DNA of 64,000 nt from Notamacropus eugenii (Eukaryota; Chordata; Mammalia; Diprotodontia; Macropodidae). A model generated the notes under the pieces. It did not search any database and had not been told where the DNA came from. It saw only the letters and a program-made list of their open reading frames with translations. The translations under genes were made by a program, and so were the position numbers. The stretch lies in contig NC_092873.1 in the NCBI RefSeq assembly GCF_028372415.1, positions 354,516,660-354,580,659 of the forward strand. Direction: 5' to 3'. Positions 10,571-20,345 of this stretch are shown piece by piece; positions within the stretch are counted from its first letter, which is position 1; the number at the start of each line of letters is the position of its first letter.

Positions 10571-11480
10571 GTTCTTTGCTCTAACAAGTTGCTGGTCCGA
10601 CTTTACATGATCAGCTGATTTAGAAATGATTATAGTATAAGTAACAAATTGTTTCTTGTTAAAACATAATCAATTTTATTTTTGCTATGTTATTTAGTCT
10701 CATATGCAACACCTTTCTATTTTTTTCTTAAAGAAAACATTAATGATATAGAGATATCTCATTCCTTGCTCCTGGTCCATATTTTCATCACTTTCTTCTA
10801 TTTTAAACTTTTTCAGTAAAGTCACTGAGTATCAAATTATATATTGACTTAATTTGAAGGGTCTTATCAAGTGCTTTGTAGAATTTCTTTGTCCTCTGCA
10901 ATAGATCCTAGTGTGTAAGCTGTAACACGTGAAACAGATTGCTACATTGTAAAATGTTACATGATAAGTTTTTTAAAGAAGTTTTTTTCTCTTTATAGCT
11001 ATTACTCATTTAATTCCCACCCCTTTCAGTGTTTTCCCTTCTTTCTTCAGTTCTCCAAATTCAAGAACTGGCTCAGATCCTACCATCATAAATCCTTCTT
11101 TCACCAGATTTTGTGTCTCCCTGACCAGATGATAAGCTTAGTTGGATCAGAGACTAGGGCTTCAACTTCTTTTTTTCCGTTGGCCTAATAGAGTGCTAGG
11201 TAGTATCTACTTTTAAACTGAGATCTACTCTGTGATCCAGTAGCTTCCTTGTTGTTTCTCAACCTAGATGCTCCATCTTCCAAATTCTGGGCATTTTCCC
11301 TCATTCCTGGGGCTGTCTTCTTCATCTGTGATTCTTAGCTTTTTTCAGATGAGAATCTGAACTAGGGAGGAGGCTATGAGATCATCATCGCCTGATCCTG
11401 TCTTGTGATTTCGTTGGCTGTTAGGACTTCCCAAGTATGTAAAGTCCCTCTATCAAAGCAAATTTACAACTCATCACTTT
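10571..11480. other. Unassigned interval
   Basis: AT-rich sequence with scattered pyrimidine runs and no supported gene. Part near 11240-11350 weakly resembles the pyrimidine-rich L2 3' region, but not enough to call. Confidence 0.3.
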
Positions 11481-11484
11481 CAAG

Positions 11485-11620
11485 AGTGGCCTGGATGCAT
11501 TAAGAAATTAAGTAATTTACCCATGATTATGTATACAGCCACTATATGTCAGAGACAAGACCTGAATGGAAGTCTTCCTGGCTCCAAAGTCAGCCCTCTA
11601 TCTACTGTGTCACACTGCCT
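11485..11620 (-). repeat. MIR fragment
   Basis: Antisense CORE ('aagtaatttacccatgatta') followed by the reversed tRNA-related head ('ctggctccaaagtcagccct', 'ctatctactgtgtcacactg'). Confidence 0.65.
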
Positions 11621-11639
11621 CTCACTATCTGTTATATTC

Positions 11640-11895
11640 TAGTAGTTTTGTTGAGTTGCTTCAGTTGTGTCTGACTCTCTATGACTCCATTCAGGATTTT
11701 CTTGGCAAAGATACTAGAATGGTTTGCCATTTCCTTCTTCTATAGCTTATATTACAGAGGAGGAAACTGAGGCAGAAGACAGGGTTAAGTGCTCCGAGTC
11801 ACACAGCTAGTAAGTATCTGAGGCCATATTTGAACTCAGGAAGATGAGTCTTCTTGACTTCAGGCCCACCGCTTTATCCATTGTGCCTCCTAGCT
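11640..11895 (-). repeat. MAR1-type CORE-SINE, antisense
   Basis: Near full length. The plus strand starts with the reversed RTE-like tail ('ttgtgtctgactctctatga', 'tttcttggcaaagatactag'), continues through the CORE ('gaggaaactgaggcagaaga', 'tcacacagctagtaagtatc') and ends in the reversed tRNA-like head ('ttatccattgtgcctcctag'). Confidence 0.9.
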
Positions 11896-12194
11896 ACCCC
11901 AGTAAGCCAATAATCAAATGCTATGGACGTAACCAGCAGCTAATCAGTCAGGTAATGTAAAAAGACTGGAAAGCTTTATGTATGCGTGGGACAGATTATA
12001 AAGAACTGACTCAGGATTCAGAATGACAGCTACCACATATCACTGCTTCTTTAATGAAGTGATATTTTTAGGAAAGAGGTACTAGATAGATGAGCTCATA
12101 AAAAAAGGAAACAAATGAATAAAAAGCAAGCACTGGGTGAGATCTACAAATACAGTAACACAGAAAATATGACAAAGGAGTGCTCTCAGATTTA

Positions 12195-12650
12195 ATTCTT
12201 GTTGTGATAAATCTGCAATTCAGGGAAACTGAGGCACAAAAAAATCTGAACATAATCTATTTATTGGTAAGGCTAGCAATTGCCAATATACATGGGTCAA
12301 TGGCCCTTCAGTGACCACAGGCACACCTTATAATCAGAGCCTCCTTTTATACAATCTGGTTACGTAAGTCTATTACATAACATCAACTAGTGCCAACTAA
12401 ACTAGGACTGTGATTGGTCCATAATTATGCTGACTTGCAAAAGATATCTTCCAGATCCCATGGTAACAGGGACACAGAATTAGTCAACATCCTTGGAAAG
12501 TCCCCAACCCCACACTCCTCTGTACTACAGATACCCAGTGCTAGGAAAAACATCCCATGACCAAGTTGAATCATCTTTCATTCATCTTCTTTATCTCCTT
12601 CAAGTGGCAGTTTTGCTTAGAGTGGCCTACAATGTTTCCTATCAAATATC
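12195..12650 (-). mobile_element. Solo retroviral LTR, antisense
   Basis: On the minus strand a strong TATA box (TATAAAAGGAG, complement of 12341-12351) lies about 80 bases before an AATAAA signal (complement of 12260-12265). This is the U3/R/U5 geometry of a retroviral LTR. The same layout occurs at 21975-22480 and 24015-24660. No internal viral sequence remains next to it. The U3 start is uncertain. Confidence 0.6.
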
Positions 12651-13053
12651 ATAGTACCAAGGTCTATATAAAATGGTTTTAAAGCTAAGTCTCTAGAAAT
12701 TGTCTATTAGGTATTTCTGTGATTAATAAAAACTTTCAAGCTTTTAATCAATCAATTTCACATTCTCTTGTGAGTATTTTCTGTTATGAGGGACATAAAA
12801 TAAAGAAGAAACATATGGGAATATAGCCCATGAATGGATGAAAAGAATTCAGATTAAACTAGAAGGTGGATAGATATAAAGAATAAACAGATAATTCTTG
12901 AAAAAGGATGACACAAAATAACGTCACTTAATCCAAGAGGTTGCATAGGGCCATATGGAAGAGGATTTTGAATTTCACTATTTGGTCAGGGAGAGGGTTA
13001 GAAGTATGTATGATATTTAATATAATCATTTCCATAGTGATCCATATCTTTTT

Positions 13054-13271
13054 CTTGTGTTCCCTGTATTCTTTTCTATTGTATTGAATTGTGGTTGGTA
13101 AAGGATGTTTAATATTTCTGCTTTTTAATATTTATTTATAATTTCTCTGTGCCCTAGTACATGGCCTGTTTTATAAAGAAATTATAAATAAATATTAAAT
13201 TAGAGAAATATTAAACATATCCTTTACCAACCACAATTCAATACAATAGAAATTAATATAGGGAACACAAG
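13054..13271. repeat. Inverted repeat with 93-95 bp arms and 30-bp spacer
   Basis: The left arm, 13054-13146, begins CTTGTGTTCCCT and ends ATAATTTCT. The right arm, 13177-13271, is its near-perfect reverse complement, beginning AGAAATTATAAATAAA and ending AGGGAACACAAG. The segment TCTATTGTATTGAATTGTGG and what follows match over long runs. Both arms are L1 ORF2 sequence. Confidence 0.9.
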
Positions 13272-13474
13272 CAAAAAAAAATACAAATCTAAATGGAAAT
13301 TTAAAGATGACATTCGGAATAATAACTGGGATAGGGAACAAATCATGGAAACAACTATGTCAAACCAAAGGATAATGTTTAGATAACATAACAAATTTTT
13401 TTGGATGCAACTAAAGCAGTCCTCAGAGGAACCATTACATCTTTGAAAACATGCAAGAACAAAATGGAAAAAGA

Positions 13475-13665
13475 GAGGCAGCATGCATGATAGATAGCAC
13501 ACCGGACTTGGTGCCAAGAGGGTCTTCATTCAAGTCCTGCCTCAGAAGCTAGCTGTATGATCCAAGGCAAATGACTTAAACTCTATGTGTGTCAATTTCC
13601 TCATTGACAAAATGGTTGTGAATTGCGGTGAGAAGCTCAAGTTCATGGCTTCTAAGTTTCTTTCC
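13475..13665 (+). repeat. CORE-SINE/MIR, sense, inserted in L1
   Basis: A tRNA-like head ('gatagatagcacaccggact', 'cattcaagtcctgcctcaga') is followed by the CORE ('ccaaggcaaatgacttaaac', 'caatttcctcattgacaaaa'). L1 ORF2 sequence lies on both sides. Confidence 0.75.
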
Positions 13666-13764
13666 AGTGATAAATCGTTGATTCTAAGAACATGTAACTT
13701 AAAAAACTAGAAAAAACAACAAATTAACAAAACTCAAAGAAGGACAAAAGAAATAATTATTTGA

Positions 13765-14008
13765 AAAAGTTTCATTTTTGTTGTGGTTCAGTCATGTCTG
13801 ACTCTTCATGACCTCATTTGGAAATATTTTGGCAAAGACACTGAAGTGGTTTGTCATTTCTTCTCTAGTTCATTTTACAGATGAGGAAACTGAGGCAAAC
13901 AGTGACTTGTCCAGAGTAACAAGGCTACTAAATGTCCGAGGCTAGATTTGAACTCAGGAAGATGAGTCTTTCTGACTCCAACCTGATGCTCTATCCACTT
14001 CACTTAAA
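13765..14008 (-). repeat. MAR1-type CORE-SINE, antisense
   Basis: The plus strand shows the reversed tail ('gtggttcagtcatgtctgac', 'ttttggcaaagacactgaag'), the CORE ('gatgaggaaactgaggcaaa') and the head ('ttgaactcaggaagatgagt', 'gatgctctatccacttcac'). It ends the L1 fragment on its left. Confidence 0.9.
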
Positions 14009-14039
14009 GAATATTACTCCCCCAAAAACATTTATCTCT

Positions 14040-14960
14040 ACAAAGAACAACAGAAAAGTAGTATTATAAAATGATAAAAATTGAATGTGACAAAATTATA
14101 AAGAATAAGCTTGACCCCAAAGAAGAGATATGAGAGTACAGCTAGCTGTCTTTACTCCTTTGCAAAGGTCGAAGTACAGTAGTGTGGAACATTGCATATA
14201 ATATCAGATGTTTTTTTGATGTATTAATTGATTTTGCTGAAGTTTTTTCCATTCTTTTTTTAAAATTAAAATTCTTTGCTATATAGGATTGCTGTCAGGG
14301 AGTAGGGAGAGAGAAATGGAGAAATCTAGGAGATGTAAAAGCAAAAAAAAAATTAGTCAAAATCTATTAAAAAGAGGATTATATGTAAAGCTGTGAATCT
14401 CCATCACATACAACTTGTTTTTTAAAAAAGTATAAAATGAATTAAACATGTTACTTTGAAAGCTGTCATGCTTGTCACTGTTTCCTTCCAAACTTCCTTC
14501 TGATATTTCCTATGCATTTTAAGTGTTTCAATAACCCTCTTTTATTCCTTTTCTTTTTCTTCTTGGCAATTACTAACTCCCGGAGATGTCTTAAGAAAGC
14601 TCTGGTTCACCAGCCCAGAGCCAAGCTACTACATCTCCCTTTCAGAATTCTTCGGATAACTTGAGAGGTTGAGGCATTTTGAGTGAGTTTTTCTTTAAAA
14701 AGATATTAAAACCATCCTCAGAAGTTTATTGGCACAAAGGATTAAAGGCTCAAGTTGTGTTGTCTACATTACTTCTTTGTCACCTGAGTATAAACAACCA
14801 TAAGGAGCTCTAGATGCTCTCTGATGCTTGACTGGTAGACTGTGATGGACAATTCAGGCAAGTGAAATTTGCTCAGCTAAATCAACTCATGGTGTCTTCA
14901 ACACTTATCTTTATGGAATATCCTTCTCTTGTCATGGCTACTTAAACCATCCTCTGTTAA
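14040..14960. other. AT-rich interval with weak L1-like 3' sequence
   Basis: No gene is recognised. 14370-14570 ('tgttactttgaaagctgtca', 'gtttccttccaaacttcctt') resembles the left part of the segment at 51100-51370, so a shared dispersed repeat is likely. The rest is unassigned. Confidence 0.3.
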
Positions 14961-14964
14961 ATGT

Positions 14965-15110
14965 TCAATTCAATAAACATTTGTTAAGTGCCTCCTATGT
15001 GCCGGACAGTGTGCTTAGATGCTGGGAATACAAGTGAAAAAGAAAATCGGTATCTGACCCCAAGAAGCTTACAATCAAATGGGGGAAGATGAGAAGAAAA
15101 GAAAACTGGA
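14965..15110 (-). repeat. L2 LINE 3' end, antisense
   Basis: Reversed L2 terminus: 'aataaacatttgttaagtgc', 'tatgtgccggacagtgtgct', 'agatgctgggaatacaagtg', 'gacccc-aagaagcttacaatc'. Confidence 0.85.
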
Positions 15111-15800
15111 AAGTTACGGGATTTTTTGGTGGACTTAAAACCAAGCTGAGCTACAGATGGGGAATACCTCATTTTGTTCTAATAATAAACATAAACTACC
15201 AGAGGTTTAGCTTTTGTCAGATGTAGCCCCACATTAATTTACCATGACACACTCAAGCCTTATTTAAAAATAATTGTAAAATATTCTTTATAGAAGTAAT
15301 TATAGAAGGAAAAACTCTATGCTCTGCAATTTATCCAAAGTCTGTCAGATATAATTTATTAATATACAAGCATTTCTCTTGGAGCAAGTGTCTTCAAACT
15401 TATATTTTATAATAAATGAAACAAAATAAAATTAAACAGCAAAGTAAAATGAAGATGTATAGTTGAAGTTTATGGTTGGTTGGTTTAACAGACAGAAAGA
15501 TAGTATGCTTAAGTATGCATAAAGATATGGATGCTGGGTACCTTGGAAGGAAATATCTTCCTGAAACTAATTACTTCCTCTTTAACCATTCCCTCAAAGA
15601 ATTCCCTTTTAAGTTTGGTCAAATAGGTGCAAAGTGATAAAGTCTCCTTATTGGACTGATCCAAAGATGTTTCCACCCTTAGTTTCATCAACATAAACAA
15701 GTTGAAGTCTTTCAAAGAATCTGAGTTTCAGGGAATCAATGACGTCCTTCCCAGAAGCGGATTAATTTTTCTACTTAAGGAAGGTTGATTAGGTCTTTGA
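15111..15800. other. Unique AT-rich interval
   Basis: No repeat and no gene can be supported. The short open frames here (about 60 codons) have no recognisable motif. Confidence 0.3.
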
Positions 15801-16642
15801 AACATGGCCACAGTATTATTTCTTTTTTTTTTTCCTCTATTTATTTATTTAACTTTTAACATTCATTTTCACAAAATTTTGGGTTACAAATTTTCTCCCC
15901 TTTTGTCCCCCCCCCAAACACCAAGCATTCTAATTGCCCCCATGACCAATCTGCTCTCTCTTCTATCATCCCTCTCTGCCCTTGCCTCCATCTTCTCTTT
16001 TGTCCTGTAGGGCCAGATAACTTTCTATACCCCTTTACCTGTATTCCTTATCTCCTAGTGGCAAGAACATTACTCGACAGTTGTCCCTAACACTTTGAGT
16101 TCCAACTTCTTTACCTCCCTCCCTCCCCACCCCTTCCCTTTGGAAGGCAAGCAATTCAATATAGGCCAAATCTGTGTAGTTTTGCAAATGACTTCCATAA
16201 TAGTCGTGTTGTATAAGACTAACTATATTTCCCTCCACCCTATCCTGCCCCCCATTACTTCTATTCTCTCTTTTGATCCTGTCCCTCCCCAGGAGTGTCG
16301 ACCTCAAATTGCTCCCTCCTCCCCATGCCCTCCCTTCCATCATACCCCCCACCCTGCTTATCCCCTTCACCCCCACTTTCCTGTATTGTAAGATAGGTTT
16401 TCATACCAAAATGAGTGTGCATTTTATTCCTTCCTTTAGTGGAATGTGATGAGAGTAAACTTCATGTTTTTCTCTCACCTCCCCTCTTTTTCCCTCCACT
16501 AAAAAGTCTTTTGCTTGCCTCTTTTATGAGAGATAATTTGCCCCATTCCATTTCTCCCTTTCTCCTCCCAATATATTTCTTTCTCACTGCTTGATTTCAT
16601 TTTTTTAAGATATGATCCCATCCTCTTCAATTCACTCTGTGC

Positions 16643-16683
16643 ACTCTGTGTCTATGTGTGTGTATGTGTGCGTGTGTGTGTAA
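16643..16683 (+). repeat. TG-rich microsatellite inside HAL1 copy 1
   Basis: TGTG units interrupted by A and C (plus strand) lie within the HAL1 3' region. The equivalent position in copy 2 (44722-44742) and copy 3 (49806-49945) also carries a dinucleotide repeat. Confidence 0.8.
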
Positions 16684-16816
16684 TCCCACCCAGGACCCAG
16701 ATACTGAAAAGTTTCAAGAGTTACAAATATTGTCTTTCCATGTAGGAATGTAAACAGTTCCACTTTAGTAAGTCCCTTATAACTTGTCTTTGCTGTTTAC
16801 CTTTTCTTGCTTCTCT

Positions 16817-17903
16817 TCATTCTTGTGTTTGAAAGTCAAATTTTCTGTTCAGCTCTGGTCTTTTCATCAAGAATGCTTGAAAGTCCTCTATTTCATTGAA
16901 AGACCAATTTTTCCCCTGAAGTATTATACTCAGTTTTGCTGGGTAGGTGATTCTTGGTTTTAGTCCTAGTTCCTTTGACTTCTGGAATATCCTATTTTAT
17001 GCCCTTCGATCCCTTAATGTAGAAGCTGCTAGATCTTGTGTTATCCTGATTTATTCCCACAATACTTGAATTTTTTCTTTCTAGATGCTTGCAATATTTT
17101 CTCCTTGACCAGGGAACTCTGGAATTTGGCCACAATGTTCCTAGGAGTTTCTCTTTTTGGATCTCTTTCAGGCGGTGTTCTGTGGATTCCTTGAAGACTT
17201 ATTTTGCCCTCTGGTTCTAGAATCTCAGAGCAGTTTTCCTTGATAATTTCATGAAAGATGATATCTAGGCTCTTTTTTTGATCAAGGCTTTCAGGTAGTC
17301 CCATAATTTTTAAATTGTCTCTCCTGGATCTATTTTGCAGGTCAGTTGTTTTTCCAATGAGATATTTCACATTATCTTCCATTTTTTCATTCTTTTGGTT
17401 TTGTTTTGTGATTTATTGGTTTCTCATAAAGTCATTGGCCTCCATCTGTTCCATTCTAATTTTGAAAGAACTATTTTCTTCAGTGAGCTTTTGAACCTCC
17501 TTATCCATTTGGCGAATTCTGCTTTTGAAAGCATCCTTCTCCTTGTTGGCTTTTTGAACCTCTTTTGCCAATTGAGTTAGCCTATTTTTCAAGGTGTTAT
17601 TTTCTTCAGCATTTTTTTGGGTCTCCTTTAGCAGGGTGCTGACCTGCTGTTCATGCTTTGACTGCATGTCTCTCATTTCTCTTCCCAGCTTTTCTTCCAC
17701 CTCTCTAACTTGATTTTCAAATTCCTTTTTGAGCTCTTCCATGGCCCAAGCCCATTGAGTGGGCTGGGATACAGAAGCCTTGACTTCTGTGTCTTTCCCG
17801 ATGGTAAGCATTGTTCTTCCTCATCAGAAAGAAAGAGAGGAAATGCCTGTTCACCAAGAAAGTAACCTTCTATGGTCTTATTTCTTTTCCCTTTTCTGGG
17901 CAT
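16817..17903 (-). pseudogene. HAL1 ORF1 pseudogene, copy 1 (L1 ORF1p-like RNA-binding protein)
   Basis: L1 ORF1p is a trimeric RNA chaperone with an N-terminal coiled coil, an RRM and a C-terminal domain. Here the start reads M-P-R-K-G-K-R-N-K-T-I-E-G at 17903. A long charged coiled coil follows (17811-17413; heptads such as V-R-E-V-E-E-K-L-G-R-E-M). The RRM begins R-S-R-R-D-N-L-K-I-M-G, and the C-terminal domain reads R-T-P-P-E-R-D-P-K-R-E-T-P-R-N. The expected TGA stop is at 16817-16819. Damage: a 1-base deletion near 17800 relative to copy 2, an in-frame TAA at 17413-17415, and a further 1-base loss near 17055. The TAA is shared with copy 2, while the two deletions are private. No functional protein is expected. 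Confidence 0.85.
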
Positions 17904-18566
17904 TTTCCCAGCCAGTGACTTGACTTCTGAATATTCTCTTCACACCCACTTCACCTCCGGATCCTCCCAGCCAGTGCTTGGGGTCTGAGATTCAAATGCT
18001 GCTTCCAAGCCTCAGGGCTTTTGGTGGAGGTGGGGCTGCTATTCAGTGTGAGATTAAGTTCAGCTTCTCAGGTGGGGGCAGGGCCGCCTCACAGGCTCAG
18101 TTCCCTCAGGGGGTTTATGCAGAGACCTTCAACAATGGATCTGGGCTCCTGCCTGCTTGGGGAGCCCTGGTCTGCTCCCGCCTCTGCTGTTGCCTCCCGA
18201 GGAGGCCTGAGTTATGGGGGCACCCCACTCCCCTCTTGGCCCACCAAAGAGACCCTCTCACCGACCCCCGTCACCTGTGGGTGGAGGGACCTGCGCAGCT
18301 GCTGGAGATTCTGTCCCTGAAGCCTGCTCGGATCTGCTCCTCTCGGCATCACGCGGCCACTGCAGGGCTGGGCTCGGCTCCGCGTCTGCAGCGTGATGGA
18401 CCTTTTGCGAGGGGTTTGCAGGGCTCTCTGGAACAGAAATCTCCTCCGCTCCACCATTCTGTGGCCTCTGCTGCTCTAGAATTCGTGGGGCGTTCTTTTT
18501 CACAGATGTTCTATGGGCTGTGGGTTTGGAGCTATGTATATGTGCGTCTTTCTACTCCGCCATCTT
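17904..18566 (-). promoter_or_regulatory. HAL1 5' UTR / internal promoter with YY1-type box
   Basis: A GC-rich, CpG-containing block precedes ORF1. Its first bases on the minus strand are AAGATGGCGG (complement of 18557-18566), the core recognised by YY1. A YY1 site at the very 5' end is also known in human L1, where it helps set the transcription start. The same box heads copy 3 at 50582-50591. Promoter activity is inferred. Confidence 0.65.
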
Positions 18567-18573
18567 AACACAG

Positions 18574-19055
18574 CTGAGGCTTTAGCACTATATGCTTCCA
18601 TATAAGGGAAGATATATTAGGGTGACATCATTCTCATGGTTAGCTATACAACATCATAATATAGCAAGTGTGGTCTGACTTACTTTCCCAGAACAAAGTT
18701 GGCTACACCACCTCCTCAGAGTGTAGTTTAGGGTACCTGAGAGATTTGAGGGTTGTCCCTTCTCTAATGCTATGATGCTATAAGCTCAAGTCCCCCTTGG
18801 TCAGTGAGTGCCAATGAGCAGTACCCCAGTTCCATTTAGCCACTTAATATCAATTAGCTTTTATGAAGGGTAATTTACTCCAAAGACATAGTAAGAACAA
18901 AATTACAAACGTTTTCTCTCTCCTAACCTAGGTGGCACACTGTCCCCCTGCACTAGTTTTGTTTGTGGGGTTAGTGGGCACATTCTTAGTAATTAGTCCA
19001 TAGCATAACCCCATATATAACATAACATAGTATAACTACCAAGTTCATGACCAAA
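18574..19055. other. Unassigned interval between HAL1 and LTR
   Basis: No gene is seen. The composition and 'ccccatatataacataacat' near 19015 would suit an old LTR or ERV remnant, but no diagnostic signal is present. Confidence 0.3.
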
Positions 19056-19059
19056 TGCA

Positions 19060-19665
19060 ACATTGCTGTCAGAGGAGCCCCTGTCTTAGTTAACACTGGG
19101 CTGGCTCCTGATGGTCACTACTGAGTAAAGACCCCTCAGGGAGTAGAATAGGTATATTTAGTGAAAACCTCTCAGGGGCCCCTTGTGTCAGCCCTCTTTG
19201 TCTCACCTGGCCCTGAGAAACCAAACAATGGAGATTCTAGTTGTTTTTTTTCCTTATAATTCTTTTTGTGCTACAAGATAGTCCTTGACAGAGATTGCCT
19301 TTACTCACTCCCTTATCTCCTTTCCTAGACATTACTCCATGTTATGTGACAGTCCTTGAACAGAACTTGCTCATTCCCTTTACCCCCCCCCCCCGCCCCT
19401 TTTCTAAAAATTACTTATTCCTTGTTGCTGGGGTAGATTTTCCACGGATAGATTGTACCCTCAAGGTTTGGCCAATGGGCTAAGAGGAAGGGGGTTAGGG
19501 TGGGGGTATTATGGTCAAGGTCTATAAAAATTGCACACCCTAGCCCTCCTCAGCCACTGCCATCTTGAGCACAGGTGGGTGTGCCCTTTCTCGAGAAAGC
19601 TGAATAAATATCTTTCCTTTTTACTCGTTTGGTCAAGACTCTAATTTTATTAAGGGGGTCGTCCC
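19060..19665 (+). mobile_element. Retroviral LTR with primer-binding-site-like remnant
   Basis: TATAAAAA (19523-19530) lies about 75 bases before AATAAA (19603-19608). About 50 bases further on comes GGGGGTCGTCC (19654-19664), which resembles the GGGGGCTCGTCC core of gammaretroviral-type primer binding sites but lacks one base. A C13 run interrupts U3 near 19385. Downstream leader-like sequence continues to about 19800, but no gag or pol is present. This is an endogenous retrovirus remnant with no coding capacity. Confidence 0.65.
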
Positions 19666-20199
19666 ACACACTACCGAAGGTTAGTCCCTGCTTGTTGGGT
19701 TACTGATACTGAGTTGACTGTTGGGATGCTAGGATACTGGGGTACCAGGATACCCTGATGCTTGGCTGCTTGCTCTTCCAATCTTTCACTCAAAAGATTG
19801 AAAGGTCCAATACTTTCACCTATAAAAGAAAAAATATGCGGTTAGGTCCCAATATGTGTGAACGATGAGTCCTGAGAAGTGGTCATAAATATTCTAATTC
19901 ACATTTTTTGAAGTTACAGTAACACAAAATATGGTAATTCATTCCAGAACAAGGCCATAACACAACCCCTTCATGAGATTCATTATTCATACTAATTAAT
20001 ATATAGTTATAAAAATGGAGGCCAAGGGCTGAAGTCTACTTCTCGGGATCCTACAATCTCAGAGTAGTATTGTCTCCTACCCGATACCATTAAGGAAAAG
20101 AATAAGCATTTATATAGTGCTAGATACTATCCTAAGCATTTTTTTTCTTTACAGATATTATCTTATTACTTTGATTTGATTTATTTTGATTACTTTGAT

Positions 20200-20312
20200 T
20201 TTTTTTGAGGCGATCAGGGTTAAGTGACTTGCCCAGGGTCACACAGCTAGCATCTGAGGCTGGAATTGAAGTCAGGTCCCCCTGACTCCAGGGCCAGTTC
20301 TACCAGTTATCT
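20200..20312 (-). repeat. CORE-SINE, antisense, nested in MIR
   Basis: 'cagggttaagtgacttgccc', 'gggtcacacagctagcatct' and 'aggtccccctgactccaggg' show a CORE plus head in reverse orientation. Confidence 0.8.
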
Positions 20313-20345
20313 AATCACTTCATTTGATCTTTACAACAATAGCAG

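Larger units (their letters stand above)
13054..13765 (+). mobile_element. Rearranged L1 ORF2 fragment
   Basis: The right arm of the inverted repeat continues rightward as sense L1 ORF2, downstream of the endonuclease ('gggaacaaatcatggaaaca', 'ggatgcaactaaagcagtcc', 'agaggaaccattacatcttt'). It is interrupted by a CORE-SINE at about 13475-13665 and resumes to about 13765 ('aactagaaaaaacaacaaat'). The left arm carries the same region in the opposite orientation, as in a 5'-inverted L1 insertion. Not coding. Confidence 0.7.
15808..18566 (-). mobile_element. HAL1 (half-L1) retrotransposon, copy 1, 5' end present
   Basis: Read on the minus strand, the element starts at the AAGATGGCGG box (18566-18557) and has a GC-rich 5' UTR of about 660 bp. 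A decayed ORF1 follows (17903-16817), then a purine-rich ~1 kb 3' region ending in TTAAATAAATAAA and an A-rich tail near 15810. No ORF2 follows ORF1. HAL1 is a known class of LINEs that keep ORF1 only and depend on L1 for reverse transcriptase. Total length is about 2.76 kb. Flanking target duplications are not clear. Confidence 0.85.

Noticed and set aside
18021..18568. Treating the HAL1 5' UTR as a second CpG-island promoter of a host gene
   Set aside because: The GC-rich block ends exactly at the HAL1 start box and recurs in copy 2, so it belongs to the element.
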